From Mytilus edulis (lineage: Eukaryota; Mollusca; Bivalvia; Mytilida; Mytilidae): a DNA stretch of 64,000 nt. Where the stretch lies: contig NC_092346.1 in NCBI RefSeq assembly GCF_963676685.1, forward strand, positions 73,299,821-73,363,820. The letters are read 5' to 3'. Below are positions 13,649 to 24,959 of the stretch, one piece after another (position 1 is the first letter of the stretch; each line of letters opens with the position of its first letter). The notes beneath the pieces were generated by a model. It saw nothing but the letters and a program-made list of their open reading frames with translations, did not search any database and had not been told where the DNA came from. The position numbers were made by a program, and so were the translations under genes.

Positions 13649-14580
13649 CACACGATATGCATTTACTACCCAATGGGAACAAACTGTGCCCCTCTACTTG
13701 CCGACTTGTTTCTTTATTATTATGAGGCTGACTTCATGCAGGAACTTCTTAGGAAGAAAGATAAGAAGTTAGCAATATCCTTTAACTCTACTTTCCGCTA
13801 TATAGATGACGTTCTTTCACTAAACAATTCAAAATTCGGTGACTATGTGGAACGCATCTATCCCATCGAATTTGAGATAAAGGATACTACAGATACAGTT
13901 AAGTCGGCTTAATATCTTGACTTACATCTAGAAATTGACAATGAGGGTCGGTTGAAAACAAAACTTTACGACAAAAGAGATGATTTCAGCTTTCCAATTG
14001 TGAACTTTCCATTTCTAAGTAGCAACATTCCAGCAGCACCTGCATACGGGGTATATATCTCCCAATTGATACGATATTCCCGTGCTTGCATTTCCTATCA
14101 TGATTTTCTTGATAGAGGGTTACTGCTCACAAGGAAGCTATTAAACCAAGAGTTCCAAATGGTGAAGTTGAAATCATACCTTCGTAAATTTTACGGACGC
14201 CATCACGAGTTGGTTGACCGTTATGGAATAACCGTTTCACAAATGATATCGGATATGTTCCTTACGTCGTAACTACAATCCCCTTCCCTTTCATGAATGT
14301 GACCTACCGAATTAAGACTATTTACCGGATTTGTAATCACATAAGCAACACGACGGGTGCCACATGTGGAGCAGGATCTGCTTACCCTTCCGGAGCACCT
14401 GAGATCACCCTTAGTTTTTGGTGGGGTTCGTGTTGTTTATTTTTTAGTTTTCTATGTTGTGTCATGTGTACTATTGTTTTTCTGTTTGTCTTTTTCATTT
14501 TTAGCCATGGCGTTGTCAGTTTGTTTTAGATTTAGGAGTTTGACTGTCCCTTTGGTATCTTTCGTCCCTCTTTTACTACA
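13649..14580 (+). pseudogene. reverse transcriptase fragment (YIDD-type retroelement), broken
   Basis: One frame reads through MGTNCAPLLADLF (13,673 on), then the RT catalytic signature FRYIDDVLS near 13,795-13,820, then a C-terminal domain with FLDRGLLLTRKLLNQ and GRHHELVDRYGI, ending at 14,272. A TAA at 13,910-13,912 interrupts the frame between KSA and YLDLHLE. The frame resumes unchanged, so this is a point nonsense mutation. The first RT blocks are missing (5' truncation), as expected of aborted target-primed insertion. The non-coding tail from 14,340 (acatgtggagcaggatc) to 14,577 recurs near 60 kb. I recognise the family as abundant in bivalves; assignment to a named clade is uncertain (Penelope-related is a guess). 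No GIY-YIG domain follows in this unit. Confidence 0.8.
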
Positions 14581-14589
14581 AGAATCGTT

Positions 14590-16401
14590 CTAGATTTGTG
14601 AATGAACAAAATCACAGCTTCGGCAATCGTCTCGAAAAAAGTTTGTTGGCCACTTCCTTCGAATGTACTAGGAGCGGATTTGATTGAGAGACTACAGTTG
14701 GCTAATGCATTGTTAAATGTTGTAGAAAAATTAATGACGTCCTCTCAGAAATGAATAAAGATAAACAAATTGATGACGATACGTACGATTATCTACGCCA
14801 AGACGAAACTTGCACAGCCGGTCGATTTTACGTACTTCCAAAACTCCACAAAGAAGGGATTCCAAGGAGGCCTATTGTATCAGCTAATGGCCATTCCACT
14901 GAAAATTTCTGAATTTATTGATTACCACCTTAGACCACATGCTAAACAACTACATTTCATATTCAAGATACAACTGACTATTTGAAGAGAATGAAGTCCT
15001 TAAGTCCTTTACCTAATGGCACACTTTTGGTTTGAATGGATGTGTGTTCTTTATACACAAATATTCCAAAAGACGAAGGAATAGGCGCGTGTGAAAAAGT
15101 ATGGAACACTCGAAAGGATAAACATCCCAAAACTGACTGTCTAGTTCAATTGCTCAAGCTAGTGCTTGAAAATAACAACTTTATTTTCAACGACAAGCAC
15201 TTTTTACAGATTGACTAGTATGGGAACAAAAATGGCACCTTTTTTTTTACCAATATTTTTATGGGGGATCTCGAAGAACGCATCCTTTTGAGTGTGCCAT
15301 ACAAACCCTTATCATGGCTCCGTTTTATTGATGATATTGACATGAAATGGAACGATACTGCAGAACATTTACAAGATGTCTTAGATCATTGCAATCAGTT
15401 CCATCACTCAATTAAATTTACATCTGAATTTTCAAGCGAGAAAATTGCTTTCCTCGACACCACCTCATTTGTAAAAAACGGGGTAATGACAACTGATATC
15501 CACACAAAGAAAACACCAGTTCCTTTCTCCAAAAACCCGAAACACTGCTCCAGGAGGATACCTTACAGTCAAGCCATCAGACTAAGACGAATTTGCTCCT
15601 CGGACTCAAAACTGAACTATCGTTTGGGACAACTAAAAACACAACTGAAATCAAGAGGATACAAGACCAAAAACATCACAGACGGTTTTGATAAAGCCCA
15701 AGAAAAAGATCGAGATAGCCTCATGGAATACAACGATGATACGACCCGTGCAGATAGAATTCCGTTTGCTGTCACCTTCCATCCCGATTTGACAAATAGT
15801 TCATTTACTATCCGCAAGCTCTGGCGTCTTATCAAAGATGACTCTTCCTTAAAAGAAATTTTTCCATCCCCACCTATTATTGCCTAATGCAGACCCAAAA
15901 ATCTCAAATACATACTTGTGACATCAAAAGTAAAAAACAAGAAACTTCTAAATTTGGGTGTTACAAACAATGCGGTAGAAGCAATTGTAGGTGCTGTAAA
16001 GCCACCAACACTGACCACTCATTCAGCAGCACAGTAACCAAGCAGCGATACAACATATATGGTACATCTAATTGCAAAACGGAAAATAGAATTTATGTTC
16101 TTACTTGTGGACATGCAAGCGGCAGTATGTTGGTGAAACAGAAACTAAATTCAACATCAGACTTAACAATCACCGATCGTTTTATACAAAAGGAAGAAAC
16201 TGTCCAATAACGAGACACCTGTTAAGAACAGGACATACTTTTGATAATATCACCTTTCAAATAATTGAGGTAAACCAAAATTGGAACTCCAAAAGGAGAA
16301 AACAGAGAGAAAGGTCCTGGATGCATCAGCTACGTACTGTTGAACCTGATGGACTTAATGAGAGGGAGGAAAAACAGTTCTACCCAAAACCAAAGGAATA
16401 A
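14590..16401 (+). pseudogene. Penelope-like retroelement (RT + GIY-YIG), degenerate
   Basis: Pieces in different frames line up as one Penelope-like polyprotein: GRFYVLPKLHKEG and RRPIVSANG (about 14,818-14,890), MDVCSLYTNIPKDEG (15,036), TKMAP (near 15,230) then IFMGDLEERIL, and the catalytic SWLRFIDDI (about 15,312-15,340) in a 208-codon ORF to 15,887. Then come a Cys cluster (CGRSNCRCC, near 15,970) and a GIY-YIG-type nuclease region: NRIYVLTC, shifting frame near 16,120 to QYVGETETKFNIRL, ending 16,401. In this family RT copies the RNA and the GIY-YIG nuclease nicks target DNA. Several frameshifts (one in the T-run near 15,240) and stops make this copy inactive. The N-terminal part before 14,700 is weakly conserved. 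Confidence 0.85.
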
Positions 16402-17728
16402 ATCCTAAATTTCATTCTATTTAACTAAAACAACTATTTGTTTAGATTTAAGAATTTCTATGTACAATAAGCGGCAAAAATATGTTTTATATAGACCGTC
16501 AATAAATATGTTAAACTTTTACACAAATTTTGTGTAAATGAAGCTACAAAGATATTTTTCGTCATGCATCCGATTTCACCTAGATAAATGCACACGCCCG
16601 TTGAAGCTAATTTGTTTAGCGAAATATTGCGTGAATAATATATAAAATAAAACAACTAATTTTATAACACTCATAAGTAAGTTACATTCTTAGACACTTA
16701 TATCTCTCTATATATATATATTTCACAACATGTATAGCAACAGATATTTGGTCCTACAATGTTTTTTACTGTTTAGCTTCTTTCGTCGTTTTTTCCCCCT
16801 GAACGCACGAAGTTCCTTTAACAGGTGCCTTGCTTTATGCACCAAGCATGTAGTTTGATGGAATTTCCATGATGCTGAATAACAGCAGCCTAACGAACGT
16901 TATTGTAAATTAATTTGTATATTTACATGTAATTATCATACAATAGAATTGCACTTTCAAACTTTTGATATAATAAAAAATAAAGATATGTAGTCTTTCT
17001 CCCTTCTTACTCTTCAAAATAAAACGACCATTGACGAACTAAATCCAATTGACAAATTTCAAGTTTTTAGTTTAAAATATATATATATACTATATATGTG
17101 TGCGTGACAATTTTTCGAGTTTTGACGATTCTATGTGGTCTTCTTTTAATTGCAATTGGAAACAGCCGATATCTTTAATCATTTACAAAATGTAAAAATA
17201 AATATCTCTCTTCAAAAATTTAATAAACATCGTTCATTTCCACAGTTAATGGAATTACCAATCTTCTTTTTTTTGAACTTATACAGAAAACAGATATATG
17301 TATTTCAAAAATATACACTCAAGTTGGAAAACATAAATATCTTTTCATTTTTGTTTAAGCTTTCATGAATGCAAATTCTTTTTTTTTCTACAATGCAAAC
17401 TCAAATGAGAACTATTCCGGCTATTTGTATAACTATATTGACATTTCTTTTGGACATAGTGTTGTCTACGTGGGTTCCCTTCGTAAAATATTCAGAATGC
17501 CAAACTTACGAACTAACGACCATAGTAGTTTACTTTGATTTTTTTCGACTTTTGAGTTTTTATTATAATCCAAAGTATATTCATTTTTTTTTACAACGTC
17601 AAGTTTCTATGAAATGATATGACTATTTTAAGAAAACGTTATTCCAGGAATAATGAGCTACTTTTATTTAGAACTTACCACTCGTTCCTTTATTACAATT
17701 ATTACTGCAAATCAAGAGAAGTGGTACG

Positions 17729-17905
17729 TTTGGTTCAACAGCAGTCGCTAAACTTAAATCTTGGAACGTGGAAGATAGACTTCAAAAGTTGTTACCAAGG
17801 TTACAAGGGAACGCTAGAGATTTCACGTTTGACCAATTTCCAAAAAACACTATCAGGGACTGCAAAAAGTTAGTTCAAGAGCTAAAAAATAGATCCTTTG
17901 GAAAA
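17729..17905 (+). pseudogene. retrotransposon Gag-like fragment
   Basis: The frame starting at about 17,729 reads SWNVEDRLQKLLPRLQGNA followed by RDFTFDQFP and RDCKKLVQELKNR. The W...RL..LL..LQG.A spacing resembles the N-terminal part of LTR-retrotransposon Gag (capsid) proteins. Only about 60 codons survive and no pol, zinc knuckle or LTR is visible around it. It lies in the spacer between the two segmental duplicates. Similarity is by eye, so confidence is moderate. Confidence 0.5.
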
Positions 17906-17929
17906 AATATTAACCCGTTTAAAGTTTCT

Positions 17930-19250
17930 CTGGAATGAAAACTAAGGTTAAATCTAATCAAATTACCGTAAACAAATCATATCTATTTCAGCCCTTGGAA
18001 TTGCCATGTGATGTGGTTTGTAATTCGAAGCTACTTCAAAATATACGTCTCCAGTTGTTAAATCAGTAATTTGCTCTTTATCTCCTTTTTTTTTTACAAC
18101 GAAGCACTGAGCAGTGCATCTTCCATTCATTACTTATTCACGTTGAATGCAAAACAAAATACAGAAACGAAAAAAGTAAGAGTATCATAAAGAAATAGCA
18201 TTATGTAGATTTTGGTCTGATTGGCATTTATACCACTACTTATCTTGTTTTTTTTTTGTATACAGTGCATTTTAACGTTTGGTTTACTACATTAAATTAT
18301 AGTTCTTATACATGCAGATTGCATTTACTCATATAGACTGTACGATGAAAGCTCGATGGTTCTTTCTGATAACTGTTTGTCTCTATTTTCCGTGCAATAC
18401 AATTCAAGTGTAGTATCATAACACATTCTCTGCTAGATAAGACATAATCTTAATTTTTGGAGGATGAAATCACAGATGTGGCCTTCTTCTCGACATACTC
18501 TGCTGTCTACTTTACTCGATTGTACCACGAGAGGTTGTGACTCAGAGACTTTAGTAGGCTGATCCTTTAATAACTATGATACAGTTGATTACACATACAA
18601 TACATTTTACAACCCCTTAAACAGGTGCATTACCCTATGCGTCAAATTTGTTGTTTGATAGAATCTTCATTGTGTTGAACAGCAGCTGCCTTATGTAATT
18701 GATAAGTAATCATGTATACATGTAAGTATCATATAGCAGTCAAGAAATAATCAAACTTTTTAAGCATGTATAAGAAATGCTACTGACAAAAACATAATTC
18801 TATGAAGTTGCTGCAGAAACTCTACTTAGTGAATAATAACTCTAATAAATAATAAGATCATTCAAAAAACTTTACCCAATTGAACTTATTTCTAGTTTTC
18901 TAGTTTAAAAAATATATACTTTATATTTGTGTGTCTATGTGTGTGTGTGTGAGATTATTTTTTTTGAGTTTTGGCCGTTTTGTGTGGTCTTCTTTTTAAC
19001 TTCAAAGGTAAAGGTAATCATTATAAAATGCAAAAATAGAAACCTATTTCTATATTTGTTTTTATGAACATCGTTTATTTCAATAACTATCGGAATTATC
19101 AATCTTCTTTGATTTGAACTTCTACGGAATACAGATATACGTTTTTCTAAAATGTACATTTATGGTATTAGACAGGAATGTTATTATCTTTTTTCTGTTT
19201 GTTTTTATAAATGCAAATTAAAAGTAAACATCTTGTTTTCTTTTTTTTTC
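17930..19250 (+). repeat. tandem segmental duplication, copy 2 (uninterrupted)
   Basis: Collinear with 12.6-17.4 kb once the retroelement insert in copy 1 is removed. It gives the approximate pre-insertion structure of about 1.3-1.9 kb. Contains a small GT microsatellite at about 18,930-18,952. No coding content was recognised in either copy. Confidence 0.7.
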
Positions 19251-21120
19251 TTCTTCAAGGCCAACTCGTCTTATGATTGATTGAACTATATTTTGTTGAA
19301 AACAAAGCTTATATAAAATGTGCCTTGGATCAGGGTTTATATACATTATTTTGAATGCCTAATTTGAGGCAACTGGCAGCTACAACATTTCAATAGTCGT
19401 TTATCTTTTGAAACTATTTAAGCAAGAACAATTCTCATTCAAACAAAAATGATTTAACTGATCAAGATGGAATGAAATTAATTGCCAGTCGATCTTTTAA
19501 ATCCTACTTGTATACTACATTGGAATGTATATTGAAGATCACGTATAAGGGAAATCTTATAGTTCTCGTCGTTTTTCTGTAGTACATTATCTATAAAACT
19601 TCTAATATGCATACGAAGCATCATATATACGTGATTATGCACTTCATTATAACGAAAATTCGTCAGATTAGGAATGGACAAGTTTATCAAGTGAAATGAT
19701 TCAACAGAACATGCGATAAGTGTATTCAGTAAGATGAATTATAAGGGACCTGGAAACAGCTAATAAAATTCCATAGGATGCCGAATTTTGAAATGAAGAT
19801 CCAAAGCAAAAGTTGAAAAAAGTTGGAAAACGAATTTCTAAAATATGGACAAAATGCGATGTTTTGACGAAAGTTTGAAACATTATATGCAAGACTACGA
19901 TTATAGTGTTTCGACAGATTCGTCTCATTTAATCAATTGATTTATCTTGATGACATTAAAGCATGAAAAGACGATTCATATTTGTGTCATATTCTAAACC
20001 TGAAAACCTGGGATTTTTTTTTACCTGAAGTAGGTCTTTTTAATTAATTTTGTGTGCAATTTTACCACAATCCAGACTGAAAGAACGATTTATTTATCAG
20101 CATAATTTAAATTGTTTAGTGTATGGAATTAACTGGGGATAGTTGTTTTGTTTTGCATCATTCAGTTGTGCATTTTTTTCTTCTTCTACAAGACTTTTAA
20201 CTTTATTTATTATCTTAACAAATAAAATAAAAGATTTTTATTTGGTGTTCAATATTTTTTTTCGTTACAAAAATCATTTTTAAATGATTTTTTTTATGTT
20301 TGCGAGTCAAAATGTTCTAAGAAATCGAAGTTTTCGAGAAACACTTCTTGGAAATTAAAATGAACATCCCAGTAACATAAAAATTTTTGGAGTGTGAAAT
20401 TAAATGTTAAGGTAAGAGGTATTTCATTACGAATGATATCGCGTGTCCTTAAAAAAAGAATGATAGAGGGGTATATCTGGTTAAAAAAATTTGCAATAAC
20501 GGTACACCGATATCATCAGCATAATGGTCAGTACTTTGATACTGACTTGATTGAAACAAATCTATCTGAAATTTAAAATTATGAATAAACTAAGGTTTCA
20601 ACTCCCTAAGGCAAAGTTTATCTTCCATTTTTTTAAGACCTTCATATTCTGTAAGCTTTCCAACTGTTTCAGTTCTTATACACCATTTGAATACGATGAT
20701 ATAGTTCGGCCACTTTTAACTGCTAATCTGTTTTGTGTAATGTAATTGTGACGTCACAGGCATGCCTGAACAGTTTTTCATAAATGGCTTATTGACATTT
20801 TTTTTTTGGGTAAACTTAACTATGCACAATAGCCTTAACAACGGATATTTTTTTCGCTTTGTTAATAAATTGTGATTATATGTCATAACGGAAAGGCTAT
20901 ATATATGAATTTATTCTGCACATGTGCTATTTTTGCAATATAATTGCATTGGCCTTATATTCATATGTGATATCAAATCACTGCCGTCGAACGACTTGTT
21001 TTTTTTTACGGTGTTTATGTGTTTATGGGGTGTTTTATATATGGCGTCAACAAACAATACCGGTTATTTAGTATTCCATGTATTGACGTGATCTAAAACA
21101 AATTTTTTTTTTAATTTCCA
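19251..21120. other. no gene identified; degraded repeats
   Basis: ORFs at 19,478-19,928 (minus) and 20,394-20,745 (plus) lack domains. The part from about 20,575 to 20,700 (aactaaggtttcaactccct, caactgtttcag) resembles 57,220-57,330 and is a repeat fragment. Confidence 0.4.
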
Positions 21121-21124
21121 CCTT

Positions 21125-21500
21125 GATACATTTAGAAAATATTATGAATCTTAGGTCCGATTCCCTCAGTCAAAGATGATCTGAGATAACCTTGGCTATT
21201 ATTTGCGATCGCTTTTGGTCATAAAGCTCTTCTTAGTTGCATTTGGCAAAACTTTTAGGAATTTAGGTACTCAATTCTCTTCAACTTCGTACTTTATTTG
21301 GCCTTTTTAACTCTTTTTTGGATTCGAGCGTCGCTGATGAGTCTTTTGTAGACGAAACGCGTGTCTGGCGTAAATACATAATTTAGTCTTGGTTTATTCA
21401 CATCTTCGGTACTTTTACACCTTTGGTTTTGAGTGTTCCTGAGGAAGGTTGATCTTATAAAGCGCTTCGATAGCATGACAATAAGATTCATTTTAAAGAT
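21125..21500 (+). repeat. dispersed repeat family C
   Basis: Contains ctcttcaacttcgtactt, gcgtcgctgatgagtctttt and gtagacgaaacgcgtgtctg. These are the hallmark strings shared with 38.8-39.6, 43.6 and 46.0-46.14 kb, and in reverse with 33.2-33.4 kb. Confidence 0.75.
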
Positions 21501-21774
21501 CTTGGTCGTAACCGCTTATGGTGGACTATTACATGTGGTTCACAATGGTATCACCAGGTCAGTAATAAGTACTTCGATATTGACAAGTTCTGTAACAAAC
21601 CTTCTTTAAGTTCCCCTTGATAAATTGAGAAACTATTATGAAACTAAGGTAACAACTATCACAGAAAAAGTTGATCTTAGATGCAATTGGCTATAATTTT
21701 AGATCGCGTTGGTTATGTTGTATGAAAAAACTATCTGCCAGAGTTCAAATGAAGTAAATTTAAGCAATTATAAA

Positions 21775-22100
21775 CAACCATACGACCTTAAAAAACCCCA
21801 CATATATTCGGCTATTCAAGGCCCGGACATGAAATATGTAAACAGTAGACAATTTAAACGAGAAAAACTAACGGCCTAATTTATAACAAAACATTTAACT
21901 AAAAACACATAACCAACTACAACCACTGAACTACGGACACCTGACTTGGACAAGCTCATAAAAATTGTGGCGTGGTTAAACATGTTTGTGAGATTTCAAC
22001 CATCCCCTAACCTGTAACAGCGGTGACATAACATCATGAAAAACAAACCGTAACAATCAATTGCTAGTGACTGAACTCATATATCACTACGTGAAAAAAG
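21775..22100 (+). repeat. dispersed repeat family A, 3' portion
   Basis: Shows taaacgagaaaaactaacgg, caactacaaccactgaact, ggttaaacatgtttg and cccctaacctgtaacagcgg in the same order as the reverse copy at 59.8-60.2 kb. Confidence 0.7.
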
Positions 22101-22139
22101 AATAAAAAAGATACCGAAAATTTCAAAAAGGGGTTGATG

Positions 22140-22400
22140 GTGTGTGTTGGTTGACAAAGTCGAAATTTAGGAATTAACAGACTGCTTGTGTGATAAACAT
22201 CTGTTATATTGCAGAAAAAGTACAGGCATTTCACCAAGAAAATGGTGGATTCATCCTGGTTTTGTAGTTAGCTTAACCCCCCACTTGTATGACATTTGGT
22301 TATAGTTCGGTTATATTGACTAAAAAAGAAACATACATAATAGGTTGATGTGAACATAATTTGGACCAAGCAGCCAAATATTTTTAAACGTACATTACAG
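22140..22400 (+). repeat. dispersed repeat, 'tggtggattcatcctggttt' type
   Basis: Strings aaaatggtggattcatcctg, gttttgtagttagcttaa and cacttgtatgaca recur at 63.58-63.67 kb; a related aaaatggtgggttgaacctg lies at 54.36 kb. Confidence 0.65.
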
Positions 22401-22924
22401 ACTTGCAACACAATTGACTTTAAAAAAAACCAACTAGTTTTACATTCATATCGTTCTACGCTTTATTATCGGTAGCTCATAAAAGGTTTGAATTAAAGTC
22501 ATAAACAGTAGAGAAAAGTCCTTCTGCAAAGCCAAAAACAGACTATGAAAAATTTCAAAGCAGCAAAAACACAGGAAACATTTTAAGTCTTGCTTTAAAA
22601 ATATTTTCCACCAAGAAAGTGGAATAAAACAGAAATAAGACTTTTTCTTTACTTTTTGTATTTCTACGTTGTTGTTTATGTGAATTTAAGTAAAAGGGTA
22701 TAAAGTGACTGCACCTGGGATCCACATATTTGTATCATTGCAACATCTCAGCTTCTAGACTCGTCATGAAATCTACAGGTTCATTCTATATATATGCATT
22801 GAGTTCGCTACATAAAAAAAAAACTGTTGACAAGTAGCACATAATAACTTACATCAACACAAAAGACACAAAGTATCGAGCTTAGAGTACTCGCAACTAC
22901 TGAAATTTTATTTAAAACGAGACC

Positions 22925-23000
22925 CATTGGTGGCCTTTGGCCATTTTCTGTTCTTTGTTCGGGTTGTTATCCCTTTCATACATTGCCTATTTCCATTCTA
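22925..23000 (+). repeat. repeat family E fragment
   Basis: Contains cattggtggcctttggcc and ttcgggttgttatcccttt, matching family E copies at 23,660-23,755, 44,690-44,745 and 56,490-56,620. Confidence 0.6.
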
Positions 23001-23654
23001 AATTTAATTTACATAATTTCCACGAAATGATTCTGTTCTCAGATTTTTAAATTTAATGTTCTTAAACTTGATAAAAATTAAAATGTTCTTACGTGTAGCA
23101 TAGATAGTCGAAAAGTCATAGCTTTGGGACATTTTACGAATATAAAGGATCACCAAAAGATAGTATATTTCAAATAAAACTGAGAATTGAAATGGGAAAT
23201 ATGTCAAAGAGACAACGACCCGACCAAAGAGCAGAAAACAGCCGAAGGCCACAAATGGGTCTTAAACACGGCGAGAAAATCCTGTTTTCGGAGGCGTTCT
23301 ACAGCTGGCTCCTAAAGAAAAATGTGTACTACTAATAGTTCAATAATAATGAACGTCAAAAGCTCGTTTGCTAGTATTTCGTGCAAAAATGATTTTTGTC
23401 AAAACAAATAAAAGCATTTAAAAATAAAACTAAAAAACAAATATAAGGAGTTATATCTGAGTTTCTGTATGTATAATGACAAACAGTATCGAGTTTACAA
23501 CTTTGGTCAGTATCTATCAGATGTTGAAAAAATTCCTGAACCAGAGGAGATTGATGCGATTGATGATGAAACTGCAGTTACTGAATAATTACATTGATAA
23601 CTAAACACGTGCTTTCACTTTGCTGGAATTACATTTGAACATGATCGTAGATTT

Positions 23655-23758
23655 GTATGCTGCATTGAAGACCTGTTGGTGACCTTCTGCTGTTGTCTGT
23701 TCTATGGTCGGGTTGTTGTCTCTTTGACACATTCCCCATTTCCATTCTCAATTTTATG
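23655..23758 (+). repeat. repeat family E
   Basis: Reads tgaagacctgttggtgacct, gtcgggttgttgtctctttg and acacattccccatttccatt. I recognise this family as widespread in Mytilus transcript tails. Confidence 0.7.
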
Positions 23759-23889
23759 GTTGTCAGCTTGCATACCTCATTTGAGATACAGTTTCATAAA
23801 CTATCCAATTGAAATTGAATAGACTTTTTAGATATTGGTAATGAAAATAAAGTTTATTACTTAATGCAGAAGATCTTGTATTATTTACA

Positions 23890-24455
23890 TAAATAAAGGC
23901 AACAGTAATATACCGCTGTTTAAAATCCATAGAATGAAATTCAAAACAGTGTGGCTGTGGCCATTGATTGACACATTAAATTCACCCATTGACTGGGACA
24001 ATTTATGTGAACGTTTGTATGTAACGACCACTGCTCACTATGTACTTTTTGAAGACACTTAAACTATGGGGTCACCAAAGGTTCACAACACCTTAATAAA
24101 GTAATTCGAAAAATTAATCAGAAATAATTAACACGATGTTTTGATTTATATCAATTATATAAATCAAAACATAAAGGTTATTCCTGATTAATTTTTTGAA
24201 CTATTTTATAATTAAAGGCGTTAAGAAACCTTTGGTGACCCCACAGTTTAAATGTCTATCGTAGGTACGTCGTGAACAGTGGTCGTTACAGACAAACGTT
24301 CACGTAAATTGTCCCAGTCAATGGATGAATTTTATGTGTCAATCAATGGCCACAGCCACACTGTTTTGAATTTCATTCTAAATCGATTGAGAAATAAACA
24401 AATCCGTGTTAAAAACTAAAACTGACGGAAACACATCAAATATAAGGGGAGAACT
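23890..24455 (+). repeat. dispersed repeat family B split by a MITE
   Basis: Left part (aataaaggcaacagtaatat to aaatcca) and right part (aatcgattgagaaataaac, acacatcaaatataagggg) are two halves of one family B copy separated by the 447-bp palindrome at 23,932-24,378. This fixes the order of insertion. Confidence 0.8.
23932..24378. mobile_element. full-length palindromic MITE, TA target duplication
   Basis: The ends gaatgaaattcaaaacag and ctgttttgaatttcattc are exact complements. Complementarity continues inward over essentially the whole 447 bp, through gtggctgtggccattgat, aatttatgtgaacgtt and ggggtcaccaaaggtt, to a core of ttttgatttata ... tataaatcaaaa. It is flanked on both sides by TA, inside a family B sequence that reads continuously without it. 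Palindrome plus TA duplication fits a foldback Tc1/mariner-type non-autonomous element (inference). It encodes no protein. Confidence 0.85.
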
Positions 24456-24779
24456 CTTAAACTCATAAAATGAAAAAAAATTTACAAAAAGTGCTAGATA
24501 TTTTTGATATTTGATGTACTAAAAACATTTACCTGTAAATCTCGAAAAATAAATAAAATACTCATTTCAGAACTTAGTTTACACCAGAGTCAAATTTTAC
24601 TAATGTATCTAATAATGATAATATGGAAACTGTTCCTCGATATTCTTATTTTGGTTTCTTGTAAACAAAGTTTTTTTTTATAACAATGCAATGGCAAAGG
24701 CAGTACCCAAACCTGCAAGTACGTCACTATGTGTGTTGTTTAGCGTATGAAAGTTTTCAATTTGGTACATTTTCAAACC

Positions 24780-24920
24780 CTTTAAATCACTTAAATCTAT
24801 TTTGTGGTTTGTGGTTTTGTGTTTGCCTTTTTGTCTTTTTTTTTTTGACATTGCTTTATCTGTTAATTCGTCGACTTAAATGTCCCTTTGGTATTTTTCG
24901 CCTCTGTTTCATGTCAGCTG
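24780..24920 (-). repeat. repeat family F, degraded
   Basis: Contains tgtccctttggtatttttcg preceded by a T-rich 'tgcctttttgtc' stretch, corresponding to the tail shared by 14,450-14,577 and 59,893-60,005. Confidence 0.5.
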
Positions 24921-24959
24921 ATCTCTTCGTCGTGCTAAAAAATGCTGATATATTTTCAT

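Larger units (their letters stand above)
12600..17400 (+). repeat. tandem segmental duplication, copy 1 (interrupted)
   Basis: Blocks at about 12,605-12,660, 12,775-12,910, 13,535-13,645, 16,795-16,920 and 17,035-17,395 match, in the same order and orientation, blocks at about 17,935-17,985, 18,140-18,260, 18,300-18,380, 18,600-18,725 and 18,870-19,230. Shared strings include gtcataaagaaata, catgcagatt, actgtacgatg and tgtggtcttcttt. Copy 1 is split by the retroelement remnants at 13.65-16.4 kb. Divergence is substantial, so the duplication is old. Confidence 0.7.
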
